This document shows positions 53,955-62,780 of a DNA stretch of 64,000 nucleotides, piece by piece. Both the position numbers and the translations under genes were made by a program. The DNA is from Massilia aurea (GTDB lineage Bacteria; Pseudomonadota; Gammaproteobacteria; Burkholderiales; Burkholderiaceae_D), in the NCBI RefSeq assembly GCF_014200505.1, contig NZ_JACHBX010000002.1:744001-808000 (forward strand), in the 5' to 3' direction. The notes beneath the pieces are model-generated. The model ran no database searches. It saw only the letters and a list, made by a program, of their open reading frames with translations, and was not told the DNA's origin. How positions within the stretch are numbered: position 1 is the first letter of the stretch; each line of letters begins with the position of its first letter.

Positions 53955-55562
53955 TTACATGCGGAACACGCCGAACGTCGTGTCGCCGATCGGCTGGTTC
54001 ATGGCGGCGGACAAGCCCAGGCCCAGCACGGTGCGGGTGTCGGCCGGATCGATCACGCCGTCGTCCCACAGCCGCGCCGACGCGTAATACGGGTGGCCCT
54101 GGTGCTCGTACTGGTCGCGGATCGGCTGCTTGAACGCGGCTTCTTCTTCGGGCGACCACTGGCCGCCGCGGCCTTCGATGCCGTCGCGCTTGACGGTGGC
54201 CAGCACCGACGCAGCCTGGTCGCCGCCCATCACCGAGATACGCGCATTGGGCCACATCCACAGGAAGCGCGGCGAGAACGCGCGGCCGCACATGCCGTAG
54301 TTGCCGGCGCCGAACGAGCCGCCGATGATGACGGTGAACTTTGGCACGGCAGCGGTGGCCACGGCCGTGACCATCTTGGCGCCATTGCGCGCGATGCCCT
54401 CGTTTTCGTATTTGCGCCCGACCATGAAGCCGGTGATGTTCTGCAAGAACACGAGCGGAATCTTGCGCTGGCAGCACAGCTCGATGAAGTGCGCGCCCTT
54501 CAGTGCCGACTCCGAAAACAGGATGCCGTTGTTGGCAATGATGCCGACCTTCATGCCGTGAATATGGGCGAAGCCGCACACCAGCGTCGTGCCGTAGCGC
54601 GCCTTGAATTCGTCGAACACGCTGCCGTCGACCACGCGCGCGATCACTTCGCGCACGTCGAATGGTTTGCGCGTATCGACCGGGATGACGCCGTACAGTT
54701 CCGACGCCGGATAGTGCGGCTCGACGCTCGCGCGCCGTTCGCCCTGCTGCGGCTTGACGCGGTTCAGGTTCGACACGATCGTGCGCGCCAGCGACAGCGC
54801 ATGCGGATCGTTCTGCGCAAGGTGGTCGGCCACGCCCGACAGGCGCGTGTGCACGTCGCCGCCGCCCAGGTCTTCGGCGCTGACAACTTCACCGGTTGCC
54901 GCTTTCACGAGCGGCGGGCCACCCAGGAAAATCGTGCCCTGGTCCTTGACGATGATCGACTCGTCGCTCATCGCCGGCACGTACGCGCCGCCCGCGGTGC
55001 ATGAGCCCATCACGACGGCGATCTGCGGGACACTTTTGGCCGACAGGTTCGCCTGGTTATAGAAGATGCGGCCGAAGTGGTCGCGGTCGGGGAACACGTC
55101 GTCCTGGTTCGGCAGGTTGGCGCCGCCCGAGTCGACCAGATAGATGCAGGGCAGGTTGTTCTGCTCGGCGATCTCCTGCGCGCGCAGGTGCTTCTTGACC
55201 GTCATCGGGTAATAGGTGCCGCCCTTGACGGTGGCGTCATTGCAGACGATCACGCATTCGTGGCCGCTTACCCTGCCGATGCCGGTGATGATGCCGGCGC
55301 TGGGCGCGGCGCCGTCATACATCTCGTACGCGGCCAGTTGCGAGAATTCGAGGAAGGGCGTACCCGGATCGAGCAGATGTTCGACACGCTCGCGCGGCAG
55401 CAGCTTGCCGCGCGCGAGGTGACGCGCACTGGCTTCGGCGCCGCCGCCCTGCGCCAGTTGCGCCACGCGCGCGCGCAAGTCGTCCACCACGGCCTGCATG
55501 GCGGTGGCATTGGCCTTGAAATCCTCGCTGCGCGGGTTCAGTTTGCTTTCGATCTGGGGCAT
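53955..55562 (-). CDS. liuB: Methylcrotonyl-CoA carboxylase beta subunit
   Basis: A 535-residue carboxyltransferase. [21 protein letters not shown] (about 49-69), [28 protein letters not shown], and [27 protein letters not shown] (about 374-400) match the MCC beta family. Forms the holoenzyme with LiuD. First liu gene in this strand direction; the isovaleryl-CoA dehydrogenase gene (liuA) is not present upstream. Confidence 0.95.
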   Translation of the reverse strand: MPQIESKLNPRSEDFKANATAMQAVVDDLRARVAQLAQGGGAEASARHLARGKLLPRERVEHLLDPGTPFLEFSQLAAYEMYDGAAPSAGIITGIGRVSGHECVIVCNDATVKGGTYYPMTVKKHLRAQEIAEQNNLPCIYLVDSGGANLPNQDDVFPDRDHFGRIFYNQANLSAKSVPQIAVVMGSCTAGGAYVPAMSDESIIVKDQGTIFLGGPPLVKAATGEVVSAEDLGGGDVHTRLSGVADHLAQNDPHALSLARTIVSNLNRVKPQQGERRASVEPHYPASELYGVIPVDTRKPFDVREVIARVVDGSVFDEFKARYGTTLVCGFAHIHGMKVGIIANNGILFSESALKGAHFIELCCQRKIPLVFLQNITGFMVGRKYENEGIARNGAKMVTAVATAAVPKFTVIIGGSFGAGNYGMCGRAFSPRFLWMWPNARISVMGGDQAASVLATVKRDGIEGRGGQWSPEEEAAFKQPIRDQYEHQGHPYYASARLWDDGVIDPADTRTVLGLGLSAAMNQPIGDTTFGVFRM

Positions 55563-55607
55563 GTGCCGTCCTCTGGTCTGTCGCCGCCCTGGGTGTCTGG
55601 CAGCGCT

Positions 55608-56066
55608 TTACTTCTTGTCGGGGAAACTGCCGTCCAGGTAAAACCAGCGTGGCGCGCCATCGGGGCCGGCTTCGCGCACGAAACGGCTGCGCTCGTGGAG
55701 ACGGTGCGCGCGCCCGCCCACCTTGAAGCGGGCGACGAATTCGACGTGGTCTTCGTCGCGCGGGTGGTCGTGGTCGCCTGGAACGTCCGGCAATTCTGCT
55801 TTACGTTGACGTAAACGTAAAGCAGTTTTTATCTCCAGACCTAGCCAGCGGACGGGCTCGTTGTCGATGATCGGCTCTTGCGGCCGTGTGCTCGGGTGCC
55901 AGGTGGCGCGCAGGTAGGCCTCGTTGCCCAGCGTGAAGGCGGTATAGCGCGAGCGCATCAGCTGTTCGGCCGTGGGCGGCAAGGCCGCGCCGGCCAGGAA
56001 CGGGCCGCAGCAGCTGTCGAACGAGGGGCCGCCGCAGGGGCAGGGGGAGGTGGGGCGGGGAGGCAT
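55608..56066 (-). CDS. YchJ-family protein with an in-frame palindromic insertion
   Basis: A 152-residue UPF0225 protein: N-terminal SEC-C-like zinc motif CPCGGPSFDSCC (about 9-20), LMRSRYTAFTLGNEAYLRATWHPSTRP (about 36-62), VEFVARFKVGG and a terminal FYLDG. Function unknown. Between WLGLE and HVEFVARF it has about 14 extra residues compared with E. coli YchJ, encoded around the palindrome at 55796-55825. The C-terminal SEC-C of E. coli YchJ is absent. Confidence 0.85.
   Translation of the reverse strand: MPPRPTSPCPCGGPSFDSCCGPFLAGAALPPTAEQLMRSRYTAFTLGNEAYLRATWHPSTRPQEPIIDNEPVRWLGLEIKTALRLRQRKAELPDVPGDHDHPRDEDHVEFVARFKVGGRAHRLHERSRFVREAGPDGAPRWFYLDGSFPDKK
55796..55825. repeat. Perfect inverted repeat inside ychJ
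   Basis: CTGCTTTACGTT (55796-55807) and its exact complement (55814-55825) around a 6-bp centre GACGTA. The stretch is AT-richer than the surrounding gene and keeps the reading frame (KTALRLRQRKAEL). Confidence 0.8.
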
Positions 56067-56139
56067 GGCGGCAATTATCCGCGATTTCCCCAACGATGGT
56101 CAGATGAGTGCTTCGCGAAGGCCTCGCAAGACCAGCCGG

Positions 56140-56463
56140 TTAACTCGACAGGATTCGTCGACGTAAGAGTGCTGCCAGATCGCGGCTCGTATGGCAAACG
56201 ATGTAAATATAAAAGCATTCACGATCGCCACACTCAACAATGATGCGGTGTTGACCGGCCAGAAGCTGACGGTATCGGGGGAGGTTGAGCTCTTCCAGCT
56301 CGCCTACGAGCGTCCCTTTATTGGGCCATTGCATCAGGGATGCCACTTCATCGCGGATTTGCTGCGTCACCTTTCTGGCGTAGTCCGGTGATTCGGACTG
56401 CTTCAGGTATTGGCGGATCGTGAGCAGGTCGTCCTGGGCAGATTCGGTCCAGATGATCTTCAT
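56140..56463 (-). CDS. RelE/ParE-family toxin
   Basis: A 107-residue protein: IIWTESAQDDLLTIRQYLKQ (3-22), VASLMQWPNKGTLVGELEELNLPRYRQLLAGQHRIIVE (about 40-77) and a C-terminal YIYIVCHTSRDLAALLRRRI match the RelE/ParE superfamily. Could inhibit gyrase (ParE type) or cleave mRNA (RelE type); not decidable here. It follows its antitoxin by 6 bp. Confidence 0.9.
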   Translation of the reverse strand: MKIIWTESAQDDLLTIRQYLKQSESPDYARKVTQQIRDEVASLMQWPNKGTLVGELEELNLPRYRQLLAGQHRIIVECGDRECFYIYIVCHTSRDLAALLRRRILSS

Positions 56464-56469
56464 GATTTG

Positions 56470-56742
56470 TCAGGGCGCGTTGTCTTGTGCATCCAGCTGC
56501 GCAAAAAAATCATCATGACCGGTGACCTTGCCGTCTTCAATTTGCTTCCTGCCATGGGCAAGCAGCCGTAGCATCGTCAATTGATCCTGCGTCTTCTGAT
56601 AGCTCACCGGATCCTGGACGATCGCCTGCACCCGGCCATTGACAGTAATGGCCACGGGATCATGGGTTTCCTGAACCAACTTGACCACATCGCTGGTATT
56701 CGTTTTCAAATAACTGATGGGTTGGATATTGGAAAAGTTCAT
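56470..56742 (-). CDS. Phd/YefM-family antitoxin
   Basis: A 90-residue protein: MNFSNIQPISYLKTNTSDVVKLVQETHDPVAITVNGRVQAIV (1-42) is a Phd/YefM N-terminal DNA-binding domain; the C-terminal region (RKQIEDGKVTGHDDFFAQLD) would wrap the toxin. GGAGG precedes the ATG. The pair is AT-richer than its neighbours, suggesting acquisition. Confidence 0.9.
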   Translation of the reverse strand: MNFSNIQPISYLKTNTSDVVKLVQETHDPVAITVNGRVQAIVQDPVSYQKTQDQLTMLRLLAHGRKQIEDGKVTGHDDFFAQLDAQDNAP

Positions 56743-56806
56743 GGAGCCTCCACTGGTCGATCTTGATCATAGCACTGCAAATCTAAATTAGGTACTAAAT
56801 ATAGTG

Positions 56807-58042
56807 CTAGCCGCGCAGCGTCAAGCCATCGAGCGCGAACGGCGGCGCCTTCCCCTGCACCAGATCCGCCAGCACGGCCGCGCTGCCGCAGGCAAAGGTG
56901 AAGCCCAGTGGCCCGTGCCCGACGTTGAGCCACAGATTGTCATAGCGCGTGGCCCCGATGATCGGCGCGCTGCCCGGCGTCGCTGGCCGCAGGCCCGCCC
57001 AGGCCGACACTTGCGAATAATCCGCCGCGCGCGGCATCGTCTCGCGCACCAGGCGCGTCAGGCCCGCGACGCGTTTGGCATCGAGCGAGACATCCTCGCC
57101 CACCATGTCGACCATCGCCGCCACGCGCAGCCGGTCGCCGATGCGCGCATACAGCACCTTGCGCTCGAAGTCGGTCACGCTGATCTCGGGCGCGATGTCG
57201 TCCTGGCGGATCGGCGCGCTCAGGCTGTAGCCCTTGAGCGGATACAGCGGCAGGTAGATGCCGACCGTGTCGGCCAGCGTGCGGCTCTGGATGCCGGCGG
57301 CCAGCACATACGCGTCGGCCGTGACCAGGCCACCGACGGTGTCGATGCCGGTGATGCGGCCCCGCTCTGCACGCAGCCCCAGCGCGGTGCTGTTGACGAC
57401 CCCGCGAAAGCGCGGATGCTCGCCCAGCCGTTCGGCCAGCGCCACGCAGAAGGCGTGGCAGTCGGCCACGGCTTCGCCCGGGTTGTAGATGCCGCCGGCC
57501 AGCAGGTGCTGGGCCGCGCCCAGCGCGGGTTCGTGCGCCGTGCATTCTTCGGGCGACCAGATCTGGCCCGCGCCGGGTTTGGACGCGGCGACATCGAACG
57601 CGGCGCGCGTGCGAAACACCACCAGCTTGCCGGCGTCGCGCCAGCCAAAGCGCTCTGGCGGCACGACCAGGGAGAGCGAAGCCATCGCCCGGCGCGATAG
57701 CTCGCCCAGCTCGAGCAGCTTGGCCGTGGTGCGGCGGTTGACGTCGGCGCGGCAGTGGGCCAGGAAGCTGGCCAGCCAGCGGTACTGGCGCAGGTCTGCC
57801 TCGGGCCGGAAGCGCAGCGGGCCGTCGGTCTGGAACAGCCATTTGAAGGCCTTGAGCGGGATGCCGGCGTCGGCCAGCGGCGCCACGTACCGGTAGCTGA
57901 GCTGCCCGCCATTGCCGTAGCTGGCGCCACTGCCCACGTCCGGCGCGCGCTCGAGCAGCGTGACCTCGTGGCCCGCCTCGAGCAGCCACCAGGCGGAGGC
58001 CAGGCCGACGACGCCGCCGCCAATGACGATTATGTGCTGCAT
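56807..58042 (-). CDS. dadA: D-amino acid dehydrogenase-like FAD oxidoreductase
   Basis: A 411-residue DAO-fold flavoprotein: VIGGGVVGLASAWWLLEAGHEVTLLE (5-30), ASYGNGGQLSYRYVAPLAD (about 41-59), GLRPATPGSAPIIG (about 350) and NLWLNVGHGPLGFTFACGSA at the end. It oxidises D-amino acids (D-alanine) at the membrane. The start at 58042 is chosen at the FAD motif. D-alanine from peptidoglycan links it to the cell-wall salvage genes that follow. Confidence 0.9.
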   Translation of the reverse strand: MQHIIVIGGGVVGLASAWWLLEAGHEVTLLERAPDVGSGASYGNGGQLSYRYVAPLADAGIPLKAFKWLFQTDGPLRFRPEADLRQYRWLASFLAHCRADVNRRTTAKLLELGELSRRAMASLSLVVPPERFGWRDAGKLVVFRTRAAFDVAASKPGAGQIWSPEECTAHEPALGAAQHLLAGGIYNPGEAVADCHAFCVALAERLGEHPRFRGVVNSTALGLRAERGRITGIDTVGGLVTADAYVLAAGIQSRTLADTVGIYLPLYPLKGYSLSAPIRQDDIAPEISVTDFERKVLYARIGDRLRVAAMVDMVGEDVSLDAKRVAGLTRLVRETMPRAADYSQVSAWAGLRPATPGSAPIIGATRYDNLWLNVGHGPLGFTFACGSAAVLADLVQGKAPPFALDGLTLRG

Positions 58043-58157
58043 GCCAGACTCTTTTTTTCGGGTGGGGACAGGGAGCTTAGGGGCAGCAGGCACGCACTGC
58101 CAATGAATCTAGCGCGCGCGCTCATAACCGCGATATATGTACGCGCCCGCATGCCGG

Positions 58158-59495
58158 TCAATCGGCCAGGCCGAGGATCGCGCGGCGGTGCAAGGCGGCC
58201 ACGATGCGCTCTTCATAGCGCGCCAGTGCCGTCTCGCGGCCCGGTGTGGCGGCCGGGTCGGTTCCCGTGCCGCCGGCCAGCACGATCACGCCGTGGCCGC
58301 GTGCGCGGTCCATGGCGAACACGGAGCGCAGACCATAGGCGTCGCCCAGGTGGCCCACCGCATCGAAGCCCGGCGCCAGGCGCAGGCTGGGGCGGTCCGG
58401 ATAGTGCGCGTTGCCGAATCCGCGCGGACTGAGGATGCTGCCCAGCGGATTGCCATTGCCGCCCACGCCGTCGTACGACCAGTGGCGCTTGAACATGCGC
58501 TCGAGCGTCGCGCTCTGCAGCAGGCGCTGCCCGCCATGCACGCCGCCCGCCATCAGCATGCGCATGATGACGCCCAGGTCGCGCGCGGCGATGCGCAAGC
58601 CGCCGGTCGGGCTGAAGGGCGTCGCGTTGGTGCCCGGGACGTAGCCGTCCAGGCCAGGGGGCGGCACCGGTGGCCGCGCGCCGACGTCGTCGACCTGGGC
58701 AATCCACGGCCCGTTCGGCGCCCAGACCTCGCTATCGACGACGCGCTTGCGGTAGATGGTCGCGATCTGGTCCTGCGCGGCCTTTGGCAATCCGGCCGGG
58801 TTGTAGCCGGCCTGCAGCCCGAGCGGCTGCAGCACCAGGCGCGTCATCAGCAGGTCGAACCGTTCGCCGGTGACGCGCTCCATGATCGTGCCGATGATGC
58901 CGAACCCCAGGTTGCAGTAGGTGTAATAGGCGCCCGGCCCGGTCAGGCTTGACCACATCGGCTGCGCCGCCGGCGTGACGACGGCCTTCAGCGCCGTCGT
59001 GGCCGGCCAGAAGTAGCCGGCATCATCCCGCAGCGACGACGTGTGCACGAGCAGGTGGCGCAGCGTGATGGCCTGGGCCGGGAAATGGGGATTACGCAGC
59101 GTGAAGCCGAGGTAGCCCGAGACGTCGGCGTCCAGGTCCACGCGGCCGGCTTCCAGCAGCCGCATCAGCCCGAGCGTGGTAACGAGTTTCGAGATCGACG
59201 CGATCCGGTACAGCGTCGCCGGCGTGGCCGGGCGGTCGGGGAACACGCCGTTACCGATCGTGCGCCGCCCGAATGCGCCTTCGTACACCGGCTGCCCGGC
59301 GCGCAGCGCCAGCACCGACAGGCTGGCCAGCGGGCAGGCCGGATCGTCGGCGATGGCCGCCAGTTCGGCGTCGAGCTGGCGCTGGGGTGCGCCCCCCGCA
59401 TCGCCCGCGCCACCGCCTGTTGGCATCGCTGCAAATAATGGTCCCATCGTCCCCAGCATGGCCATGCCGAGCAGGGTGCGCCTGCCGTGATTCAT
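58158..59495 (-). CDS. Exported class C beta-lactamase-fold serine hydrolase
   Basis: A 445-residue serine hydrolase of the AmpC/EstB/DD-peptidase family. Signal peptide (about 1-22, ends LFAA), active-site SxxK in YRIASISKLVTTLG (about 93-106), YxN as YTYCNLGFG (about 188) and a C-terminal HLGDAYG in place of KTG. The start at 59495 has AAGGG upstream. Divergent from the GntR gene. Likely peptidase or esterase acting on cell-wall fragments, less likely a true beta-lactamase. Confidence 0.88.
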   Translation of the reverse strand: MNHGRRTLLGMAMLGTMGPLFAAMPTGGGAGDAGGAPQRQLDAELAAIADDPACPLASLSVLALRAGQPVYEGAFGRRTIGNGVFPDRPATPATLYRIASISKLVTTLGLMRLLEAGRVDLDADVSGYLGFTLRNPHFPAQAITLRHLLVHTSSLRDDAGYFWPATTALKAVVTPAAQPMWSSLTGPGAYYTYCNLGFGIIGTIMERVTGERFDLLMTRLVLQPLGLQAGYNPAGLPKAAQDQIATIYRKRVVDSEVWAPNGPWIAQVDDVGARPPVPPPGLDGYVPGTNATPFSPTGGLRIAARDLGVIMRMLMAGGVHGGQRLLQSATLERMFKRHWSYDGVGGNGNPLGSILSPRGFGNAHYPDRPSLRLAPGFDAVGHLGDAYGLRSVFAMDRARGHGVIVLAGGTGTDPAATPGRETALARYEERIVAALHRRAILGLAD

Positions 59496-59653
59496 GTTCG
59501 TCCCTTGGCGTTGCGTGATTGTGACTATCGGTCCAGCATACGGACTGCGCGAAACCCTTGACCAATGAATACCCGTGCGCAGGGCATAACCGTTTTGCAT
59601 TGGTCGCAAGTGGTATGCTTCGATGGTATGCCAGCCCCCTTCGCCACGACGCC

Positions 59654-60394
59654 ATGAACAGCCCCAGCCCCGGATTCCAGGTCGACCACGACGACAATTC
59701 GCCGCTCTATAAGCAGCTTGCGCGCAAGCTGGCGCAGGACGTGCGCGATGGCCGTTATCAGGCTGACCAGGCGCTGCCGTCCGAGCGCATGCTGTCCGAG
59801 CAGCTCGACGTCTCGCGCGTCACGGCGCGCAAGGCGATCGACCAGCTGGTCGACCAAGGCCTGGTGGTGCGCCGGCGCGGCTCGGGCAACTACATCGCGC
59901 CGCGCATCGAGCAGCCGCTGTCGACGCTGTCGAGCTTTTCCGAGCAACTGCAGCAGCGCGGCTATACCCCGCGCTCGCAATGGCTGCGGCGCGACACGAT
60001 GCTGGCCGACGCCGACGAGCAGCTCTCGCTCGGCCTGTCGCCCGGTGCGCGCGTGGCGCGCCTCGAGCGCCTGCGCTTTGCCGACGACATCGTCATGGCC
60101 TACGAGGTAAGCGTGATTCCGGCCGCCGTGCTGCCGCGCCCCGAGCTGGTGGCCGCGTCGCTGTATGCGCACCTGTCCAAGTCCGGTCACCTGCCGGTGC
60201 GCGCGCTGCAGCACATCCGCGCGATGAACGCCGACCTCGAACTGGCCACGCGGCTCGAAGTACCCGAAGGCCGCGCGGTGCTGTTCATTACCCGCGTGGG
60301 GTATCTCGAATCGGGCCAGCCGGTTGAATTGACCCATTCTTACTGCCGCAGCGACCATTACGATTTCGTGGCCGAGTTGCGCCGGCAAGCCTGA
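59654..60394 (+). CDS. GntR/HutC-type regulator of amino-sugar salvage
   Basis: A 246-residue regulator: winged helix LYKQLARKLAQDVRDGRYQADQALPSERMLSEQLDVSRVTARKAIDQLV (about 18-66) and a UTRA effector domain (about 80-240). Related to NagR/YvoA, which sense GlcNAc-6-P or GlcN-6-P; in this context MurNAc-6-P is plausible. A perfect TGGTT/AACCA dyad lies in front of the following murQ. The start at 59654 is favoured by homology. Confidence 0.9.
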   Translation: MNSPSPGFQVDHDDNSPLYKQLARKLAQDVRDGRYQADQALPSERMLSEQLDVSRVTARKAIDQLVDQGLVVRRRGSGNYIAPRIEQPLSTLSSFSEQLQQRGYTPRSQWLRRDTMLADADEQLSLGLSPGARVARLERLRFADDIVMAYEVSVIPAAVLPRPELVAASLYAHLSKSGHLPVRALQHIRAMNADLELATRLEVPEGRAVLFITRVGYLESGQPVELTHSYCRSDHYDFVAELRRQA

Positions 60395-60442
60395 ATGCAT
60401 AACCTGGCGGCATGACGGCGCCTGATCCTTTCATGGAAGCGC

Positions 60443-60474
60443 TTGTCAAAGTGGTATTACACTGGTTTTAACCA
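60443..60474 (+). promoter_or_regulatory. murQ promoter with GntR-type operator
   Basis: TTGTCA (60443-60448) and TTTTAA (60466-60471), 17-bp spacing, with the inverted repeat TGGTT-TT-AACCA (60463-60474) covering the -10 element. Repression by the upstream GntR protein is the obvious reading. It ends 23 bp before the murQ ATG. Confidence 0.55.
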
Positions 60475-60497
60475 AACTGTGCAGGTGCGAGACAGCG

Positions 60498-61376
60498 ATG
60501 CTCAATACCGAAACCCCCTCCCTGGCGCACACCGCGCTCGACCAGTATCCGACGACGGAACTGGTCAATGCCCTCGTCGATGACCAGTTCCATGCGGTGG
60601 ACGCCGTACGCAAGGCCGGGCCGCGCATCGCCGCCGCCGTGTCTGCCGCAGTGCCGCGCATGGAAGCGGGGGGGCGCCTGGTCTATGTCGGCGCCGGCAC
60701 CTCGGGTCGCCTCGGCGTGCTCGACAGCGTCGAGCTGTATCCCACCTTTTCCTGGCCCGCCGAACGCGCGCTGGCGCTGCTGGCCGGCGGCCACGGCGCG
60801 ATGTTCGCTGCAGTCGAAGGCGCCGAAGACGACCTGGAGCAGGGCGCGGCGGATATCGCGGGGGTGAACGTGGGCCCGAATGACGTCGTGCTGGCGCTGG
60901 CGGCGTCGGGCGCCACGCCGTACGTGCTGGGGGCGCTCCGCGCTGCGCGCGCTGCGGGCGCGCTGACGGTAGGCTTTGCCAACAATCCGGATGCACCGGT
61001 GGCCACGCAGGCCGAGATCGGGATCACGCTCGACACGGGCGCCGAAGTCATTTCGGGCAGCACGCGCCTGAAAGCGGGCACCTCGCAAAAGATCGCGCTG
61101 AACACCTTTTCCAGTGCCCTGATGGTGCGTTTGAACAAGGTTTACGGCAACCTGATGGTAGACTTGAAGGCCACCAATGCCAAACTGGTACGACGTGCGA
61201 TCCGCCTGACGAGCTTTGCCACCGGCGCCGACGAGGCGGCCGCGCAGGCGGTGCTGGAACAATGCGGCTTCCACGTCAAGACCGCGATCGTGGCCTTGTC
61301 CAAACAAACCAGTGTCGAGCAGGCGCAAGCGCTGCTGGAAGCGGCGCACGGCAGCGTGCGCCAGGCGCTCGCGTAA
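60498..61376 (+). CDS. murQ: N-acetylmuramic acid 6-phosphate etherase
   Basis: MurQ splits MurNAc-6-P into GlcNAc-6-P and D-lactate. The 292-residue SIS protein has GGRLVYVGAGTSGRLGVLDSVE (about 58-79), FAAVEGAEDDLEQGA (about 101-115), ALAASGATPYVLGAL and LDTGAEVISGSTRLKAGTSQKIALN (about 177-201). Cytosolic. It needs a kinase (AnmK or MurK) that is not in the window. Confidence 0.95.
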   Translation: MLNTETPSLAHTALDQYPTTELVNALVDDQFHAVDAVRKAGPRIAAAVSAAVPRMEAGGRLVYVGAGTSGRLGVLDSVELYPTFSWPAERALALLAGGHGAMFAAVEGAEDDLEQGAADIAGVNVGPNDVVLALAASGATPYVLGALRAARAAGALTVGFANNPDAPVATQAEIGITLDTGAEVISGSTRLKAGTSQKIALNTFSSALMVRLNKVYGNLMVDLKATNAKLVRRAIRLTSFATGADEAAAQAVLEQCGFHVKTAIVALSKQTSVEQAQALLEAAHGSVRQALA

Positions 61377-61424
61377 GCACGCGCCCTTTCAGCAGCACCG
61401 GCCTGCACGGCGCACGAAAGAGTC

Positions 61425-62690
61425 ATGCAAAAACCGCAAGCGAACAGCCCGTGGCTGTGGGTGCCGTCCCTGTACTTTGCCCAGGCGATTCCGTATGTCG
61501 TCGTGATGAGCCTGTCGGTCATCATGTACAAGGACATGGGGATTTCGAACTCCGACATCGCCTTCTATACGAGTCTGCTGTACCTGCCTTGGGTGATCAA
61601 GCCGCTGTGGTCCCCGATCGTCGACATGTTCGGCACCAAGCGCCGCTGGACCGTGCTGCTGCAATTGGCCGTTGGCGCTTCGCTCATTGCGGTGGGCACC
61701 GTGCTGCACCTGCCCACCTTCTTCGTCGTCAGCCTGGCCGTCCTGTGGATCATGGCGTTCAGCTCGGCCACCCACGACATCTCGGCGGACGGCTTCTACA
61801 TGCTCGGTCTGCGCCAGAAGCAGCAGGCGGCGTTCGTCGGCGTGCGCAGCACCTTCTACCGCCTGGCCACGCTGTTCGGACAGGGCCCGCTCGTGGTGCT
61901 GGCCGGTTACCTGGCCGTGAGCCTGGGCGATGTGCGCCAGGCCTGGTCGATCGTGTTCTACGTGCTGGCCGGCCTGTTCTTCGCTGCCTTTGCGTGGCAC
62001 CAGTGGGCGCTGCCCGTGCCGCCCGACGACCACGCCGTCGCCAAGAGCGACAACCCGCTGCGCGACTTCGTCGGCACCTTCGTCGCGTTTTTCAAGAAGC
62101 GCGACATCTGGATGATCGTTGCGTTCATCCTCACGTTCCGCCTCGGTGAAGCGCAGCTCCTGAAACTCGTCGCGCCATTTTTGAAGGACCCCATCAGCGC
62201 CGGCGGCCTGGGATTGACCACCTCTGAATACGGCATCGCCTATGGCACGGTCGGCATCATCGCGCTGACGCTCGGTGGTCTGGCCGGCGGCTGGCTGATT
62301 TCGCGCGTGGGCCTCAAGCGCTGCCTGTGGGTCATGGTGTTCGCAATCCACATGCCCGACCTGGTCTTCGTCTACCTGTCGCAAACCCAGCCGACCGATC
62401 TGATGATTGTCTCGGCCTTCCTCGCGCTCGAGCAGTTCGGCTACGGTTTCGGCTTTACCGCGATGATGATGTACATGATCATGGTGGCCGATGGCCCGAA
62501 CAAGACCGCGCATTACGCGATCTGCACCGGCCTGATGGCACTCGGGATGATGGTGCCCGGCATGTGGAGCGGCGACCTGCAGGAATACCTCGGCTACCAG
62601 CACTTCTTCATCTGGACCTGTCTTGCGACCATTCCCGCCTTCATCGTGGCGGCGCTCGTCAAGATCGATCCGGAATTCGGAAAAAAATAA
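61425..62690 (+). CDS. AmpG/MurT-like MFS permease for muropeptides or MurNAc
   Basis: A 421-residue permease with 12 predicted membrane segments. SPWLWVPSLYFAQAIPYVVVMSLSVIMYKDMG (8-39) and SSATHDISADGFYMLGLRQKQQAAFVGVRSTFYRLATLFGQG (about 112-153) are AmpG-family regions. Starts 48 bp after murQ. Canonical AmpG imports anhydro-muropeptides; the setting resembles the murTKQ clusters of Bacteroidota in which the permease carries MurNAc. Confidence 0.9.
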   Translation: MQKPQANSPWLWVPSLYFAQAIPYVVVMSLSVIMYKDMGISNSDIAFYTSLLYLPWVIKPLWSPIVDMFGTKRRWTVLLQLAVGASLIAVGTVLHLPTFFVVSLAVLWIMAFSSATHDISADGFYMLGLRQKQQAAFVGVRSTFYRLATLFGQGPLVVLAGYLAVSLGDVRQAWSIVFYVLAGLFFAAFAWHQWALPVPPDDHAVAKSDNPLRDFVGTFVAFFKKRDIWMIVAFILTFRLGEAQLLKLVAPFLKDPISAGGLGLTTSEYGIAYGTVGIIALTLGGLAGGWLISRVGLKRCLWVMVFAIHMPDLVFVYLSQTQPTDLMIVSAFLALEQFGYGFGFTAMMMYMIMVADGPNKTAHYAICTGLMALGMMVPGMWSGDLQEYLGYQHFFIWTCLATIPAFIVAALVKIDPEFGKK

Positions 62691-62780
62691 GCGGACGGCT
62701 GACGCCCGCGCTGCCGCGCCCGACGTGGCGCCGGCGCGGAGCGTCAACCTCCGGTACAGCAACATCAAGGAGTTCTTTTT

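Noticed and set aside
58158..59495. True class C beta-lactamase (resistance gene)
   Set aside because: SxxK and YxN are present, but the KTG triad is not seen, and the setting is cell-wall salvage; an esterase or peptidase is more likely.
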